15,910 nucleotides of DNA from Arthrobacter sp. GTDB lineage: Bacteria > Actinomycetota > Actinomycetes > Actinomycetales > Micrococcaceae. The notes under the pieces were generated by a model. That model was not told the origin of the DNA, made no database searches, and saw only the letters and a program-made list of their open reading frames with translations. The stretch is from assembly GCA_030147325.1 (NCBI GenBank), contig JASLAA010000201.1, forward strand, positions 1-15,910. The letters run 5' to 3'. This document shows positions 1 through 6,247 of this stretch, in pieces; the stretch's first letter is position 1; every line of letters begins with the position of its first letter. The position numbers and the translations under genes were made by a program.

Positions 1-116
1 GTGCGTGAGACGGTGCTGACCAGGAAGGAGCGGATCTCCTTCGCGAGCGTCGTCAGTTGCGAAGCACTGAGCTTGCTCAGGTCCTGTGGGCCGTGGATAG
101 TCTCCAGAAGTCCCAT
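1..116 (-). CDS. dxs: 1-deoxy-D-xylulose-5-phosphate synthase, N-terminal fragment (runs off the left edge)
   Basis: The first 38 codons are visible, beginning MGLLETIHGPQDLSKLSASQ and continuing through a segment ending IRSFLVSTVSRT. This is the characteristic start of Dxs (gene interrupted by the window edge, not truncated in the genome as far as can be seen). Dxs condenses pyruvate and glyceraldehyde 3-phosphate in a thiamine-diphosphate-dependent reaction, the first step of the methylerythritol phosphate route to isoprenoids; it is cytoplasmic. The ATG at 116 is preceded by an excellent ribosome binding site, GAGGAGG on the minus strand (122-128), five bases away. The cofactor-binding and catalytic parts lie outside the window, so the identification rests only on the N-terminal signature, which is well conserved in actinobacteria. 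The preceding minus-strand gene ends 128 bases upstream, so dxs probably has its own promoter. Confidence 0.88.
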   Translation of the reverse strand, partial: MGLLETIHGPQDLSKLSASQLTTLAKEIRSFLVSTVSR

Positions 117-170
117 CGGCGCCTCCTCGGTTCGTTCGGCGGAGCGAAGTCATCGCCCTCGATCTCGTTA

Positions 171-176
171 ACTCTA
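171..176 (-). promoter_or_regulatory. Candidate -10 box for dxs, inside a hyphenated palindrome
   Basis: On the minus strand the hexamer TAGAGT fits TANNNT and lies about 55 bases upstream of the dxs start codon. It overlaps the inverted repeat CGTTA-actc-TAACG (166-179 on the plus strand). No good -35 hexamer is visible at 16-18 bases, so this is a motif match only. Confidence 0.3.
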
Positions 177-237
177 ACGTTCGGGATTCGGAGCGGAGGT
201 CGTTGACGACTGCCCGCCGCGCCGCTCGGATCTCGGG

Positions 238-254
238 TCCGGTTTCAGACCGGA
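238..254 (-). terminator. Possible terminator hairpin at the end of the RNA methyltransferase gene
   Basis: Perfect 6-bp arms TCCGGT (238-243) and ACCGGA (249-254) flank a 5-base loop. The loop contains the stop codon of the methyltransferase gene (minus strand TGA, 245-247). There is no T-run after it, so it would have to act as a U-less hairpin as proposed for high-GC actinobacteria. It could also be chance structure in GC-rich DNA. Confidence 0.3.
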
Positions 255-1576
255 GGCGGCAGCAGCCGGGCGAAGGACTCCAGGTGGTGGGTGTGGGGGT
301 ACAGGTCGAACACGCGCAGCGAGTCGAGGGACCAGCCCGCCCCCAGGAAGTATCCGAGGTCGCGGGCGAACGACGCCGGATCGCAGGAGACGTACCCGAC
401 GGCACGGGGCCCTGCAGCGATGATCTGCCGCACCACCTTCTTGCCTGCGCCGGCGCGGGGCGGATCGAGCAGGACGGCGTCGAGCGGCTCACGCCGGCGG
501 CCGAGCACGGCATCCACGCGGCCCTGCTCGATCACGACGTGGTCCTGCCCATGGAGATTGCGTCGGGCGTCCCGACTCGTGCCGGCCGATCCCTCGACCG
601 ACAGCACGGCGCCGCCCGGTCCAACCGCGCGGGCGACCGGCACGGTGAACAGGCCGGCCCCGGCGTAGAGGTCGGCGAAGCGTTCGCCTGCTGCGGGCTG
701 CAGCCCCTCGAGGACCGCGGTGACCAGGGCCTCCGGAGCGCTCCGGTGGATCTGCCAGAAGCCGCCCCCTGTCACGCGGTAGTCGACGTCGAGGACGGTC
801 TCCTGAAGCCAGGTCCGGCCCTTCAGCCGCTGTACCCTGCCGGAGTCCTGATCGAGGACGCCGACCGAGGCGCCGTCGATCGCGGACGCGACCGCGGCGA
901 GGCGTCGCGGCGAGGTCGCCGCTGCCGGGACTAGGAGTACCAGCGGCTCTCCCCCGCCGGAGGGGGCGGCGACGTCGACCCGCACGATCCCGCTGAGGTC
1001 GAGCATCCAGAGCCGGAGGTCGTTGATCGCCGCGACGGCCAGGGGCATCTCCCGGATCGGGACGACGTCGTGCGCCCGGTGCACATGCATGGCCAGGCGC
1101 CCTGCTGCGTCGACGGCGAAGGCCGTACGGGTCCGCCAGCCGAGGCCGTCGGCCGCCTCGCGGGGAGCAGCCTCGACGGTCACGGCCCTGGTCGTCCCGG
1201 CCAGCCGCGCCAGTTGCTCCTCGACCACCGAGGCCTTGAGCCGGCGTTGCTCGTCGAGGGCGATGTGCCCGAATTCGGCACCTCCGACCGCCGCCCGGCC
1301 CCTCCCGGCTGCCCGGAGCGCGTCCGCCGGAGCCCAGGGGTGCGGTACCCGGTGAGGTGAGGCCTGCAGTACCTCGATGGTGTCGGCGCGCCAGAAGCTC
1401 GCGTCGCCGTCGGTGTCCGTGAAGCTGGCACGCACCACCTCGCCCGGAAGCGCATGCCGCACGAAGACCACGCGGCCCTCATGGCGGGCCACGAAATGGC
1501 CGCCGTGCGCCGGGCGCTCGATCGTGAGTTCGGCCGTCCCCGCGGAGGAGGGAGCGGATTCTACGGCGTCGGTCAT
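245..1576 (-). CDS. TRAM-domain class I SAM-dependent RNA (uracil-C5) methyltransferase, TrmA/RlmD family
   Basis: Predicted to transfer a methyl group from SAM to C5 of a uridine in tRNA or rRNA. The 443-residue protein starts with a TRAM-like beta domain (about 15-70), an RNA-binding fold. The C-terminal half is a Rossmann methyltransferase: an F-x-Q element (FWQ, 273-275), SAM motif DLYAGAGLF (302-310), DPPR (371-374), the catalytic nucleophile Cys398 in YVSCDP, and the presumed base Glu433 in HTHHLES. Cys398 is the only cysteine, so the four-cysteine iron-sulfur site of RlmD is absent. Family assignment is firm; the exact target uridine cannot be told. The stop codon of the upstream permease is 10 bases away and its TAG is part of the ribosome binding site TAGGAAG, so the two genes are probably cotranscribed and translationally linked. 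The homologue I recall in M. tuberculosis is Rv2689c, in the same position. Confidence 0.9.
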   Translation of the reverse strand: MTDAVESAPSSAGTAELTIERPAHGGHFVARHEGRVVFVRHALPGEVVRASFTDTDGDASFWRADTIEVLQASPHRVPHPWAPADALRAAGRGRAAVGGAEFGHIALDEQRRLKASVVEEQLARLAGTTRAVTVEAAPREAADGLGWRTRTAFAVDAAGRLAMHVHRAHDVVPIREMPLAVAAINDLRLWMLDLSGIVRVDVAAPSGGGEPLVLLVPAAATSPRRLAAVASAIDGASVGVLDQDSGRVQRLKGRTWLQETVLDVDYRVTGGGFWQIHRSAPEALVTAVLEGLQPAAGERFADLYAGAGLFTVPVARAVGPGGAVLSVEGSAGTSRDARRNLHGQDHVVIEQGRVDAVLGRRREPLDAVLLDPPRAGAGKKVVRQIIAAGPRAVGYVSCDPASFARDLGYFLGAGWSLDSLRVFDLYPHTHHLESFARLLPPPV

Positions 1577-1586
1577 GGTGTTCTTC

Positions 1587-3563
1587 CTACTTCAGGTCCT
1601 GGTAGATCTGGGCCGCGTCGGAGGACGCGAGCTGCCATGGCACGCTGGCGACCATCACGCCCGGCACGAAGTGGAGCCGAGCCTTGATGCGGAGGGCCGT
1701 CTGGTTGTGGACCAGCTGCTCCCACCACTTTCCCACCACGTACTCCGGGATGTAGACCACGATGAGGTCCCGCGGCGAGTCCCTGCGCATCGTCCTGATG
1801 TACTCGAGGATCGGGGTGACGGTGTCGCGGTACGGCGAGGCGAGCACCGTGATGGGCACGGGTATCTCGTGTTTCTCCCAGTCGGCGACCGTTCTGCGCG
1901 TCTGCTCGGGGTCGACGTCGACCGTCACGGCGTCCAGGCGGGAGGGCCGGGAGGCGCGTGCGAAGGCCAGTGCCCTCAGCACGGGCTTCCGGACGTGCGA
2001 GACGAGGATCACGGCGTGGACCCGGGACGGAAGGGCGCGCAGCCGGACGGCGTCGTCGATCGCGAGCTCCTCGGCGACGGTGTCGTAGTGCTTCTTGATG
2101 CTCCGCATGACGACGAACAGGATCGCCATCGCGAGCACCGCGATCCAGGCACCGTACTCGAACTTCGTGATGAGGATGACCACGAGGACCGCGGCGGTGA
2201 GACCGAATCCGAGGGAGTTGATCGCCCGGGACTTGTGGATCCTCCAGCGTTCCTGCTTGCCGACAGTGCTGCGCAGCGTCCTGTTCCAGTGCCGGATCAA
2301 CCCGAGCTGACCTCCCGTGAAGGAGACGAACACGCCCACGATGTACAGCTGCACCAAGGCCGTGACGTCGGCCCGGAAGACGAGGATCAGGATCACGGCA
2401 CCCAGGCCGAGTGCGAGGATGCCGTTGCTGAACGTCAGCCGGTCGCCCCTGGTGCGCAGCTGGCGGGGCAGGTAGCCGTCCGTCGCCAGGATCGACGCCA
2501 GCACGGGGAACGCGTTGAAGGCGGCGTGTCCGGCGAGCATCAGGATGAGGGCGGTCGCGGCGACGACCAGGTAGAAGAGCGGGGAGTCGGAGTCGAAGAC
2601 CGTCCGCGCGAGCTGGCTGACCACGGGGGCCTGGATGTAGTCGTCCGGGAGGGGGCGCCCGTCGAGCAGCAGCTGCCTGGCGGGATCCTGCACCACGTGG
2701 ACCCGCGTGGCGTTGGCGAGGTAGATGATCCCCGCGAGCATCGCCGAGGACACCAGGCCGAGGACCAGGAGCGTGGTCGCGGCGTTCCGGCTCCGCGGGG
2801 CCTCGAAACGCGGCACGTTCGAGCCCGGCCCTTCGAGCCCGGTCAGCGCCGCTGCTCCGGCGGAGAACGCCCGGAGGATGAGGAGGGCGCCGGCGAGTCC
2901 CACCAGGCCGGAGTCGAGGGCGGCGTCCGGGAGGATCTCGAACCGCGCGCTCGGCGCCTGATCCAGCGAGCCGCCGAACGACTGTGCGATGCCCGTGGCG
3001 CACAGGGCGAGGATCCCCGCGAGGAAGGCGTAAGTGACGACGGCGCGGGCACGGTAGCCACGCGTGATGCCGCGCAGGTTCAGCAGCACCAGCACGGCGA
3101 CGCCGACAACGGCGAGGGTCACCCGGGACTCCTCGAGGCCCGGGGCCAGGGAGACGACGTACTGCGCCGCAGCCGAGACGGACACCGCGACCGTGAGCAG
3201 GTAGTCGATCATCAGCGCCGAAGCGACGGTGAGACCTGCCCGGGGGCCGATGTTGCGCTTGGCGATCTCGTAGTCCCCGCCACCCGAGGGGTACGCGTGC
3301 ACGGCCTGGCGGTAGGAGGCGACGACGACGAGCAGTACAGCGATCACGGCCAGCCCTACCCAGGGCGAGATGGCGACCGAGGCGACCCCGGCGAGGGCGA
3401 GCGTCAGCAGGATCTCGTCGGGGGCGTACGCGACCGACGACAGCGCGCTCGCCGAGAAGACGGGCATGGCGAGTCGCTTCGGCAGGCTCCTGTTCCTCAG
3501 CCTGTCGCTGGCGTAGGGCTTGCCCACCAGCACCCGCTTGACGGCCTCGAGAAAAGTCAGCAC
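1587..3563 (-). CDS. APC-superfamily permease of the KimA type, probable potassium/proton symporter
   Basis: A 658-residue membrane protein with about 12 hydrophobic segments (about 35-490) and a cytoplasmic tail (about 505-658) resembling a universal-stress-protein fold. Usual annotation is APC family amino acid permease, but long stretches match B. subtilis KimA (YdaO), a potassium importer: LSSVAYA (41-47), SYRQ..AYPSGGG (83-96), IDYLLTVAVS (119-128), ALTGLE (239-244), RGDRLTFSNGI (372-382). From memory of the KimA structure, ion-site residues Y43, D117, Y118, T121, S125, T230 and E233 are retained here (Y46, D120, Y121, T124, S128, T241, E244), but D36 aligns with Ser39. The GTG at 3563 is chosen because the family N-terminus (VLTFLEAVKRVLVGKP) begins there; an in-frame ATG at 3647 would add 28 unrelated residues. 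A -10 box ends 7 bases before the GTG, implying a leaderless mRNA. The divergent ceoB/ceoC pair supports a potassium role. Substrate is inferred. Confidence 0.85.
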   Translation of the reverse strand: MLTFLEAVKRVLVGKPYASDRLRNRSLPKRLAMPVFSASALSSVAYAPDEILLTLALAGVASVAISPWVGLAVIAVLLVVVASYRQAVHAYPSGGGDYEIAKRNIGPRAGLTVASALMIDYLLTVAVSVSAAAQYVVSLAPGLEESRVTLAVVGVAVLVLLNLRGITRGYRARAVVTYAFLAGILALCATGIAQSFGGSLDQAPSARFEILPDAALDSGLVGLAGALLILRAFSAGAAALTGLEGPGSNVPRFEAPRSRNAATTLLVLGLVSSAMLAGIIYLANATRVHVVQDPARQLLLDGRPLPDDYIQAPVVSQLARTVFDSDSPLFYLVVAATALILMLAGHAAFNAFPVLASILATDGYLPRQLRTRGDRLTFSNGILALGLGAVILILVFRADVTALVQLYIVGVFVSFTGGQLGLIRHWNRTLRSTVGKQERWRIHKSRAINSLGFGLTAAVLVVILITKFEYGAWIAVLAMAILFVVMRSIKKHYDTVAEELAIDDAVRLRALPSRVHAVILVSHVRKPVLRALAFARASRPSRLDAVTVDVDPEQTRRTVADWEKHEIPVPITVLASPYRDTVTPILEYIRTMRRDSPRDLIVVYIPEYVVGKWWEQLVHNQTALRIKARLHFVPGVMVASVPWQLASSDAAQIYQDLK

Positions 3564-3570
3564 GCCCCAC

Positions 3571-3576
3571 AGACTA
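3571..3576 (-). promoter_or_regulatory. Candidate -10 box for the KimA-like permease, leaderless
   Basis: TAGTCT on the minus strand fits TANNNT. Its last base is separated by exactly 7 bases from the GTG start at 3563, the spacing expected if transcription begins at the first base of the start codon. There is no purine-rich ribosome binding site at a normal distance. The -35 region is not recognisable. Confidence 0.45.
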
Positions 3577-3602
3577 GCGCGTCCGGGCCTTCGGCCAGCC
3601 AC

Positions 3603-3608
3603 TAGGCT
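3603..3608 (+). promoter_or_regulatory. Candidate -10 box for ceoB-ceoC
   Basis: TAGGCT fits TANNNT and would place the transcription start near 3615, leaving a 5' leader of about 50 bases that contains the ribosome binding site AGGAG (3653-3657). The divergent permease promoter is 27 bases away, so the two transcripts share about 100 bases of control region. No clear -35. Confidence 0.3.
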
Positions 3609-3665
3609 TGGTGGTGGTACGGCACGGACAAGCAGGATCCACGGCAAGAATCAGGAGTGCCCTCG

Positions 3666-4340
3666 GTGGCTCATTTTGTGATCATGGGATGCGGCAGGGT
3701 GGGGGTCAGCCTCGCGCACACGCTCGACGAGTCCGGCCACTCGGTGGCGATCATCGATCAGGACGACCGCGCCTTCCGCCGACTGCGCTCCTCCTTCGGT
3801 GGTCGCAAGGTCACGGGCGTCGGTTTCGACCGGGAGACGCTGAAGCACGCGGACATCGAGGACGCCTACGCCTTCGCCGCCGTCTCGAGCGGGGACAACT
3901 CGAACATCCTGGCCACCCGCGTCGCGCGCGAGACCTTCCACGTGCCGCACGTCGTGGCGCGCATCTACGACCCCGGGCGCGCCGAGATCTACCAGCGCCT
4001 CGGTATCCCGACGGTGGCCGCCGTCCGCTGGAGCGCCGATCAGGTGCTGCGCAGGATCCTGCCCGAACAGACCATCAACGGTGACTTCCGCGAGACCTCC
4101 GGACGGCTGATCCTCGCCGAACTCGCGCTCGGGGACGCGTGGCTCGGCAGGTCGCTGCGGAGCATCGAGCTCGCCAGCGGCGTGCGTATCGCCTACATCA
4201 CGCGGTTCGGCGAGGGCATCCTGCCCACGTCGGAGACGAGCTACCAGCAGGGGGACATCCTGCACGCGATGATGAGGACGACGGCGACGGACGAGATCGG
4301 CCGGATCCTCGCAGCCGCACCGAAAGAGGAGATCCAATGA
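3666..4340 (+). CDS. ceoB: TrkA/RCK-family potassium uptake regulatory protein CeoB
   Basis: A 224-residue cytoplasmic regulatory subunit. The N-terminal RCK (Rossmann) domain opens MAHFVIMGCGRVG with the dinucleotide-binding G-x-G-x-x-G glycines and an acidic residue at the end of the second strand (VAIIDQDD); the rest, from about residue 135, resembles an RCK_C ligand-binding domain. Such proteins bind NAD(H), ATP/ADP or other nucleotides and gate potassium channels or transporters. The GTG at 3666 is preferred over the GTG at 3657 because AGGAG (3653-3657) sits 8 bases before it and family members start with this segment. It overlaps the next gene by four bases (ATGA). It corresponds to M. 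tuberculosis ceoB (Rv2691). No TrkH/TrkG/KtrB membrane subunit occurs in the window; the divergent permease is the nearest candidate partner. Confidence 0.9.
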   Translation: MAHFVIMGCGRVGVSLAHTLDESGHSVAIIDQDDRAFRRLRSSFGGRKVTGVGFDRETLKHADIEDAYAFAAVSSGDNSNILATRVARETFHVPHVVARIYDPGRAEIYQRLGIPTVAAVRWSADQVLRRILPEQTINGDFRETSGRLILAELALGDAWLGRSLRSIELASGVRIAYITRFGEGILPTSETSYQQGDILHAMMRTTATDEIGRILAAAPKEEIQ

Positions 4341-5014
4341 GGGTTGTCATCGCCGGAGCCGGGAGCGTCGGTTCATCGATCGCGCGGGAACTGCTCGGGA
4401 ACAAGCACGAGATCCTGCTCATCGACGAGAAGCCCGAGGTCATCGGGCGGAGCGGCCTCAAGGGCGCGAAGTGGCTGATCGGGGACGCCTGCGAGCTCAC
4501 CACGCTGAAGGACGCGCGGCTCGACGAGGCCGACGTCGTGGTATCCGCCACGGGCGACGACAAGGTCAACCTCGTGGTGTCCCTGCTGGCGAAGAGCGAG
4601 TTCGGGGTGGGGCGGACCGTAGGACGCGTGAACAATCCGAAGAACGACTGGATGTTCGACGATTCCTGGGGGGTGGACGTCGCCGTCAACACACCACGCC
4701 TCATGACCGCACTCGTGGAGGAGGCCGTCGAGATCGGGGACGTCGTGCGCCTGCTCACGCTGCAGACGGGGGTGTCGTCGATCGTCGAGTTCACGGTCCC
4801 CCAGGATTCGCCCCTCGTCGGGGAGACGATCGGCTCGATCGGACTGCCCGAGGACTGCGCCGTCGTTGCCGTCCTGCGAGACGACTCCCCGATCACCCCG
4901 AGCCCCGACGACGTCGTCGAGGGTGGCGACGAGATGTTCTTCCTCGCGGCCATCGCGGCGGAGGACGAACTCAGGATCGCGCTGTCCGCACGCAGCGACG
5001 GGGACGCCGCCTAG
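4337..5014 (+). CDS. ceoC: TrkA/RCK-family potassium uptake regulatory protein CeoC
   Basis: A 225-residue paralogue of the preceding gene: RCK_N with MRVVIAGAGSVG (G-x-G-x-x-G) and LLIDEKPE as the ribose-binding acidic strand end, then an RCK_C-like segment from about residue 135 (VEFTVPQDSPLVGETI). The ATG overlaps the stop of ceoB as ATGA, with AGGAG (4327-4331) five bases ahead, so the two are translationally coupled and probably form a heteromeric regulatory ring or pair. Known relatives are TrkA halves and mycobacterial CeoC (Rv2692). It converges on the DUF3159 gene and the two share the palindromic bases CTAG for their stop codons, leaving no room for a terminator. The ligand cannot be told from sequence. 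Confidence 0.9.
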   Translation: MRVVIAGAGSVGSSIARELLGNKHEILLIDEKPEVIGRSGLKGAKWLIGDACELTTLKDARLDEADVVVSATGDDKVNLVVSLLAKSEFGVGRTVGRVNNPKNDWMFDDSWGVDVAVNTPRLMTALVEEAVEIGDVVRLLTLQTGVSSIVEFTVPQDSPLVGETIGSIGLPEDCAVVAVLRDDSPITPSPDDVVEGGDEMFFLAAIAAEDELRIALSARSDGDAA

Positions 5015-5778
5015 GTGGTGGGAGCGCCGTCCCCCGACGCGACGCGCGGGCGGGAGACGACCCACGCCAGCCAGAGGCCGAGGGCGTAGAGGGGCAGACC
5101 CATGGCCACGCGGGTGGACCCGAGGGCCGCCACGTTCTCCACGAGGTAGAGCGGCACCTGGACCACGAGGCGCAGCGCCAGGACCGCGACGATGATCCAG
5201 GTCGCGATGGAGTAGACACGCACGCGCCGGGGATCCTTGCGCCACTCGATGCCTTCGTTCCGGAGGAACCCGAAGAGCAGGCCCGCGAAGGGCCACCGGA
5301 AGACCACCGACGCACCCATCGCGAGGATGTAGGCGCCGTTGATGAAGAAACCGGGCAGGAAGAAGTCCTGGGCGTTGCCCGTGCGCAGGGCCACGAAGGC
5401 ACAGAATCCCACACCGATGAGCCCTGCCAGGGCCTGGGTGACCGGGGTCCTCGAGACCAGCCGGACGACGGTGAACACGGCCGACACCGCCAGGGCGGAG
5501 ATGAGCGAGACCTGCAGGTCCATCGTGACGGTGAAGAGGATGGTGAACACCAACCCCGGAGCGATGCTCTCGGCCAGCCCCTGGACGCCGCCGATGGACG
5601 ACAGCAGGTCGATCTGGCCGGAGTCGGTGCGCCGCACCCCGGACTTGGCGGCGTACTGCGCCGCGAGGTCGGCAGACGTCGGGCCGGTGGTTCGGCCGGC
5701 GCGGCCTGCCCCCGGTCCGCGTCGGGACCCGCCCTGGATGTCGGGACCGGGCTCTGGCTCGTTCACGGGGCTGCTCAT
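5011..5778 (-). CDS. DUF3159 family integral membrane protein, function unknown
   Basis: A 255-residue protein with a hydrophilic, Gly/Pro/Arg-rich N-terminus (1-60) followed by about six hydrophobic segments (roughly 73-87, 91-107, 116-132, 143-175, 191-210, 228-243). The family is actinobacterial and I know of no defined biochemical function; the M. tuberculosis counterpart in the same place is Rv2693c. The ATG at 5778 begins MSSPVNEPEP; no strong ribosome binding site precedes it. It does overlap as ATGA the stop codon of a 25-codon frame that fills the gap back to the OB-fold gene, which suggests translational coupling. It is the last gene of the dut-DUF3710-OB-fold run and ends tail to tail with ceoC on a shared CTAG. 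Constant position next to potassium genes makes a membrane role connected with them conceivable, but that is speculation. Confidence 0.85.
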   Translation of the reverse strand: MSSPVNEPEPGPDIQGGSRRGPGAGRAGRTTGPTSADLAAQYAAKSGVRRTDSGQIDLLSSIGGVQGLAESIAPGLVFTILFTVTMDLQVSLISALAVSAVFTVVRLVSRTPVTQALAGLIGVGFCAFVALRTGNAQDFFLPGFFINGAYILAMGASVVFRWPFAGLLFGFLRNEGIEWRKDPRRVRVYSIATWIIVAVLALRLVVQVPLYLVENVAALGSTRVAMGLPLYALGLWLAWVVSRPRVASGDGAPTT

Positions 5779-5852
5779 TCCGGTCGGCCCGAGACGGCGG
5801 TGCCCACGCCGGGATGGACCGGGGCGAGGTGGGGCGGGCAGGTGCGGCTCAT
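5775..5852 (-). CDS. Possible 25-residue small ORF bridging the OB-fold and DUF3159 genes
   Basis: The ATG at 5852 directly abuts the TAG of the OB-fold gene (TAGATG on the minus strand). The frame then reads 25 codons without interruption, starting MSRTCPPHLAPVHPGVG, and its TGA overlaps the DUF3159 ATG as ATGA. It therefore occupies the gap exactly and is joined to both neighbours at reinitiation distance. The peptide is Pro/Gly-rich and resembles nothing I know; a translation-coupling leader is more likely than a functional protein. An open frame of this length in GC-rich DNA is not by itself significant; the junctions at both ends are what make it notable. Confidence 0.3.
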   Translation of the reverse strand: MSRTCPPHLAPVHPGVGTAVSGRPE

Positions 5853-6242
5853 CTAGTACTCCTCGGGGCGGCCGATGATCTCGTAGCGGGGGTTGTACAC
5901 GGTCGGCGTGCCGTCGACCCGGCTCAGCATCCCCTCGAACCGCAGCACGACCCCGGCTTCGACGCCGGGCACGCGACGCTGGCCCATCCAGATGATACGC
6001 ACGTCCTGCCGCGCCCCGTTCCATTCGATGCGGGCGAGCACCGCGAAGGACGGGGGTGCCGTCACCGGAGCGAGGGTGATCCTGGCGATGGTGCCGATCG
6101 CGGTGATCCTGCCACGCTCGGGCAGCGGGCCCGGGCTTCTGGCGGCACCCGGACCGGCCGACGAGCCGGAGTGTCCGGGTACGGACCGGCCCGCCGATCC
6201 CCGGGAATCGGCGGAGCCGGGGGCGAACTGCCGGGCAGGCAC
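5853..6242 (-). CDS. OB-fold nucleic-acid-binding domain protein, function unknown
   Basis: A 129-residue protein: a low-complexity Ser/Gly/Pro/Ala N-terminus (1-42) and a beta-rich C-terminal domain (about 44-127) beginning GRITAIGTIARITLAPV and ending PRYEIIGRPEEY, which fits the short OB-fold family found next to DUF3159 and DUF3710 (M. tuberculosis Rv2694c). OB-folds bind single-stranded nucleic acid or other ligands; the ligand here is unknown. The start is uncertain: no ATG is suitably placed, and the GTG at 6242, five bases after the stop of the DUF3710 gene, was chosen because it includes the full domain and the spacing suggests reinitiation. A good ribosome binding site is absent. 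A later start inside the disordered N-terminus is possible. DUF3159 follows, separated only by the small ORF. Confidence 0.75.
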   Translation of the reverse strand: MPARQFAPGSADSRGSAGRSVPGHSGSSAGPGAARSPGPLPERGRITAIGTIARITLAPVTAPPSFAVLARIEWNGARQDVRIIWMGQRRVPGVEAGVVLRFEGMLSRVDGTPTVYNPRYEIIGRPEEY

Positions 6243-6247
6243 GGGTA

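Noticed and set aside
203..934. Plus-strand open frame of 243 codons opposite the methyltransferase gene
   Set aside because: Antisense to the catalytic domain with motifs intact; no ribosome binding site and no recognisable product.
1573..3570. Long minus-strand frame of 665 codons overlapping the permease gene in another phase
   Set aside because: Same strand but shifted relative to the permease; its product is Arg/Pro/Gly-rich without hydrophobic segments, whereas the accepted phase gives a coherent 12-segment transporter.
1377..3605. Long plus-strand open frame of 742 codons opposite the permease and methyltransferase genes
   Set aside because: It is antisense to a clearly recognised membrane transporter. 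Its translation is an Arg/Asp/Gly/His-rich product without folds or motifs, as expected from the reverse frame of GC-rich codons.
3564..3647. N-terminal extension of the permease to an ATG at 3647
   Set aside because: The added 28 residues are Pro/Arg-rich, unlike the family, and the predicted -10 box would lie inside the coding region.
4471..5856. Plus-strand open frame of 461 codons across ceoC and DUF3159
   Set aside because: It overlaps ceoC in another phase and DUF3159 in antisense; the composition is typical of a shadow frame and no motif is present.
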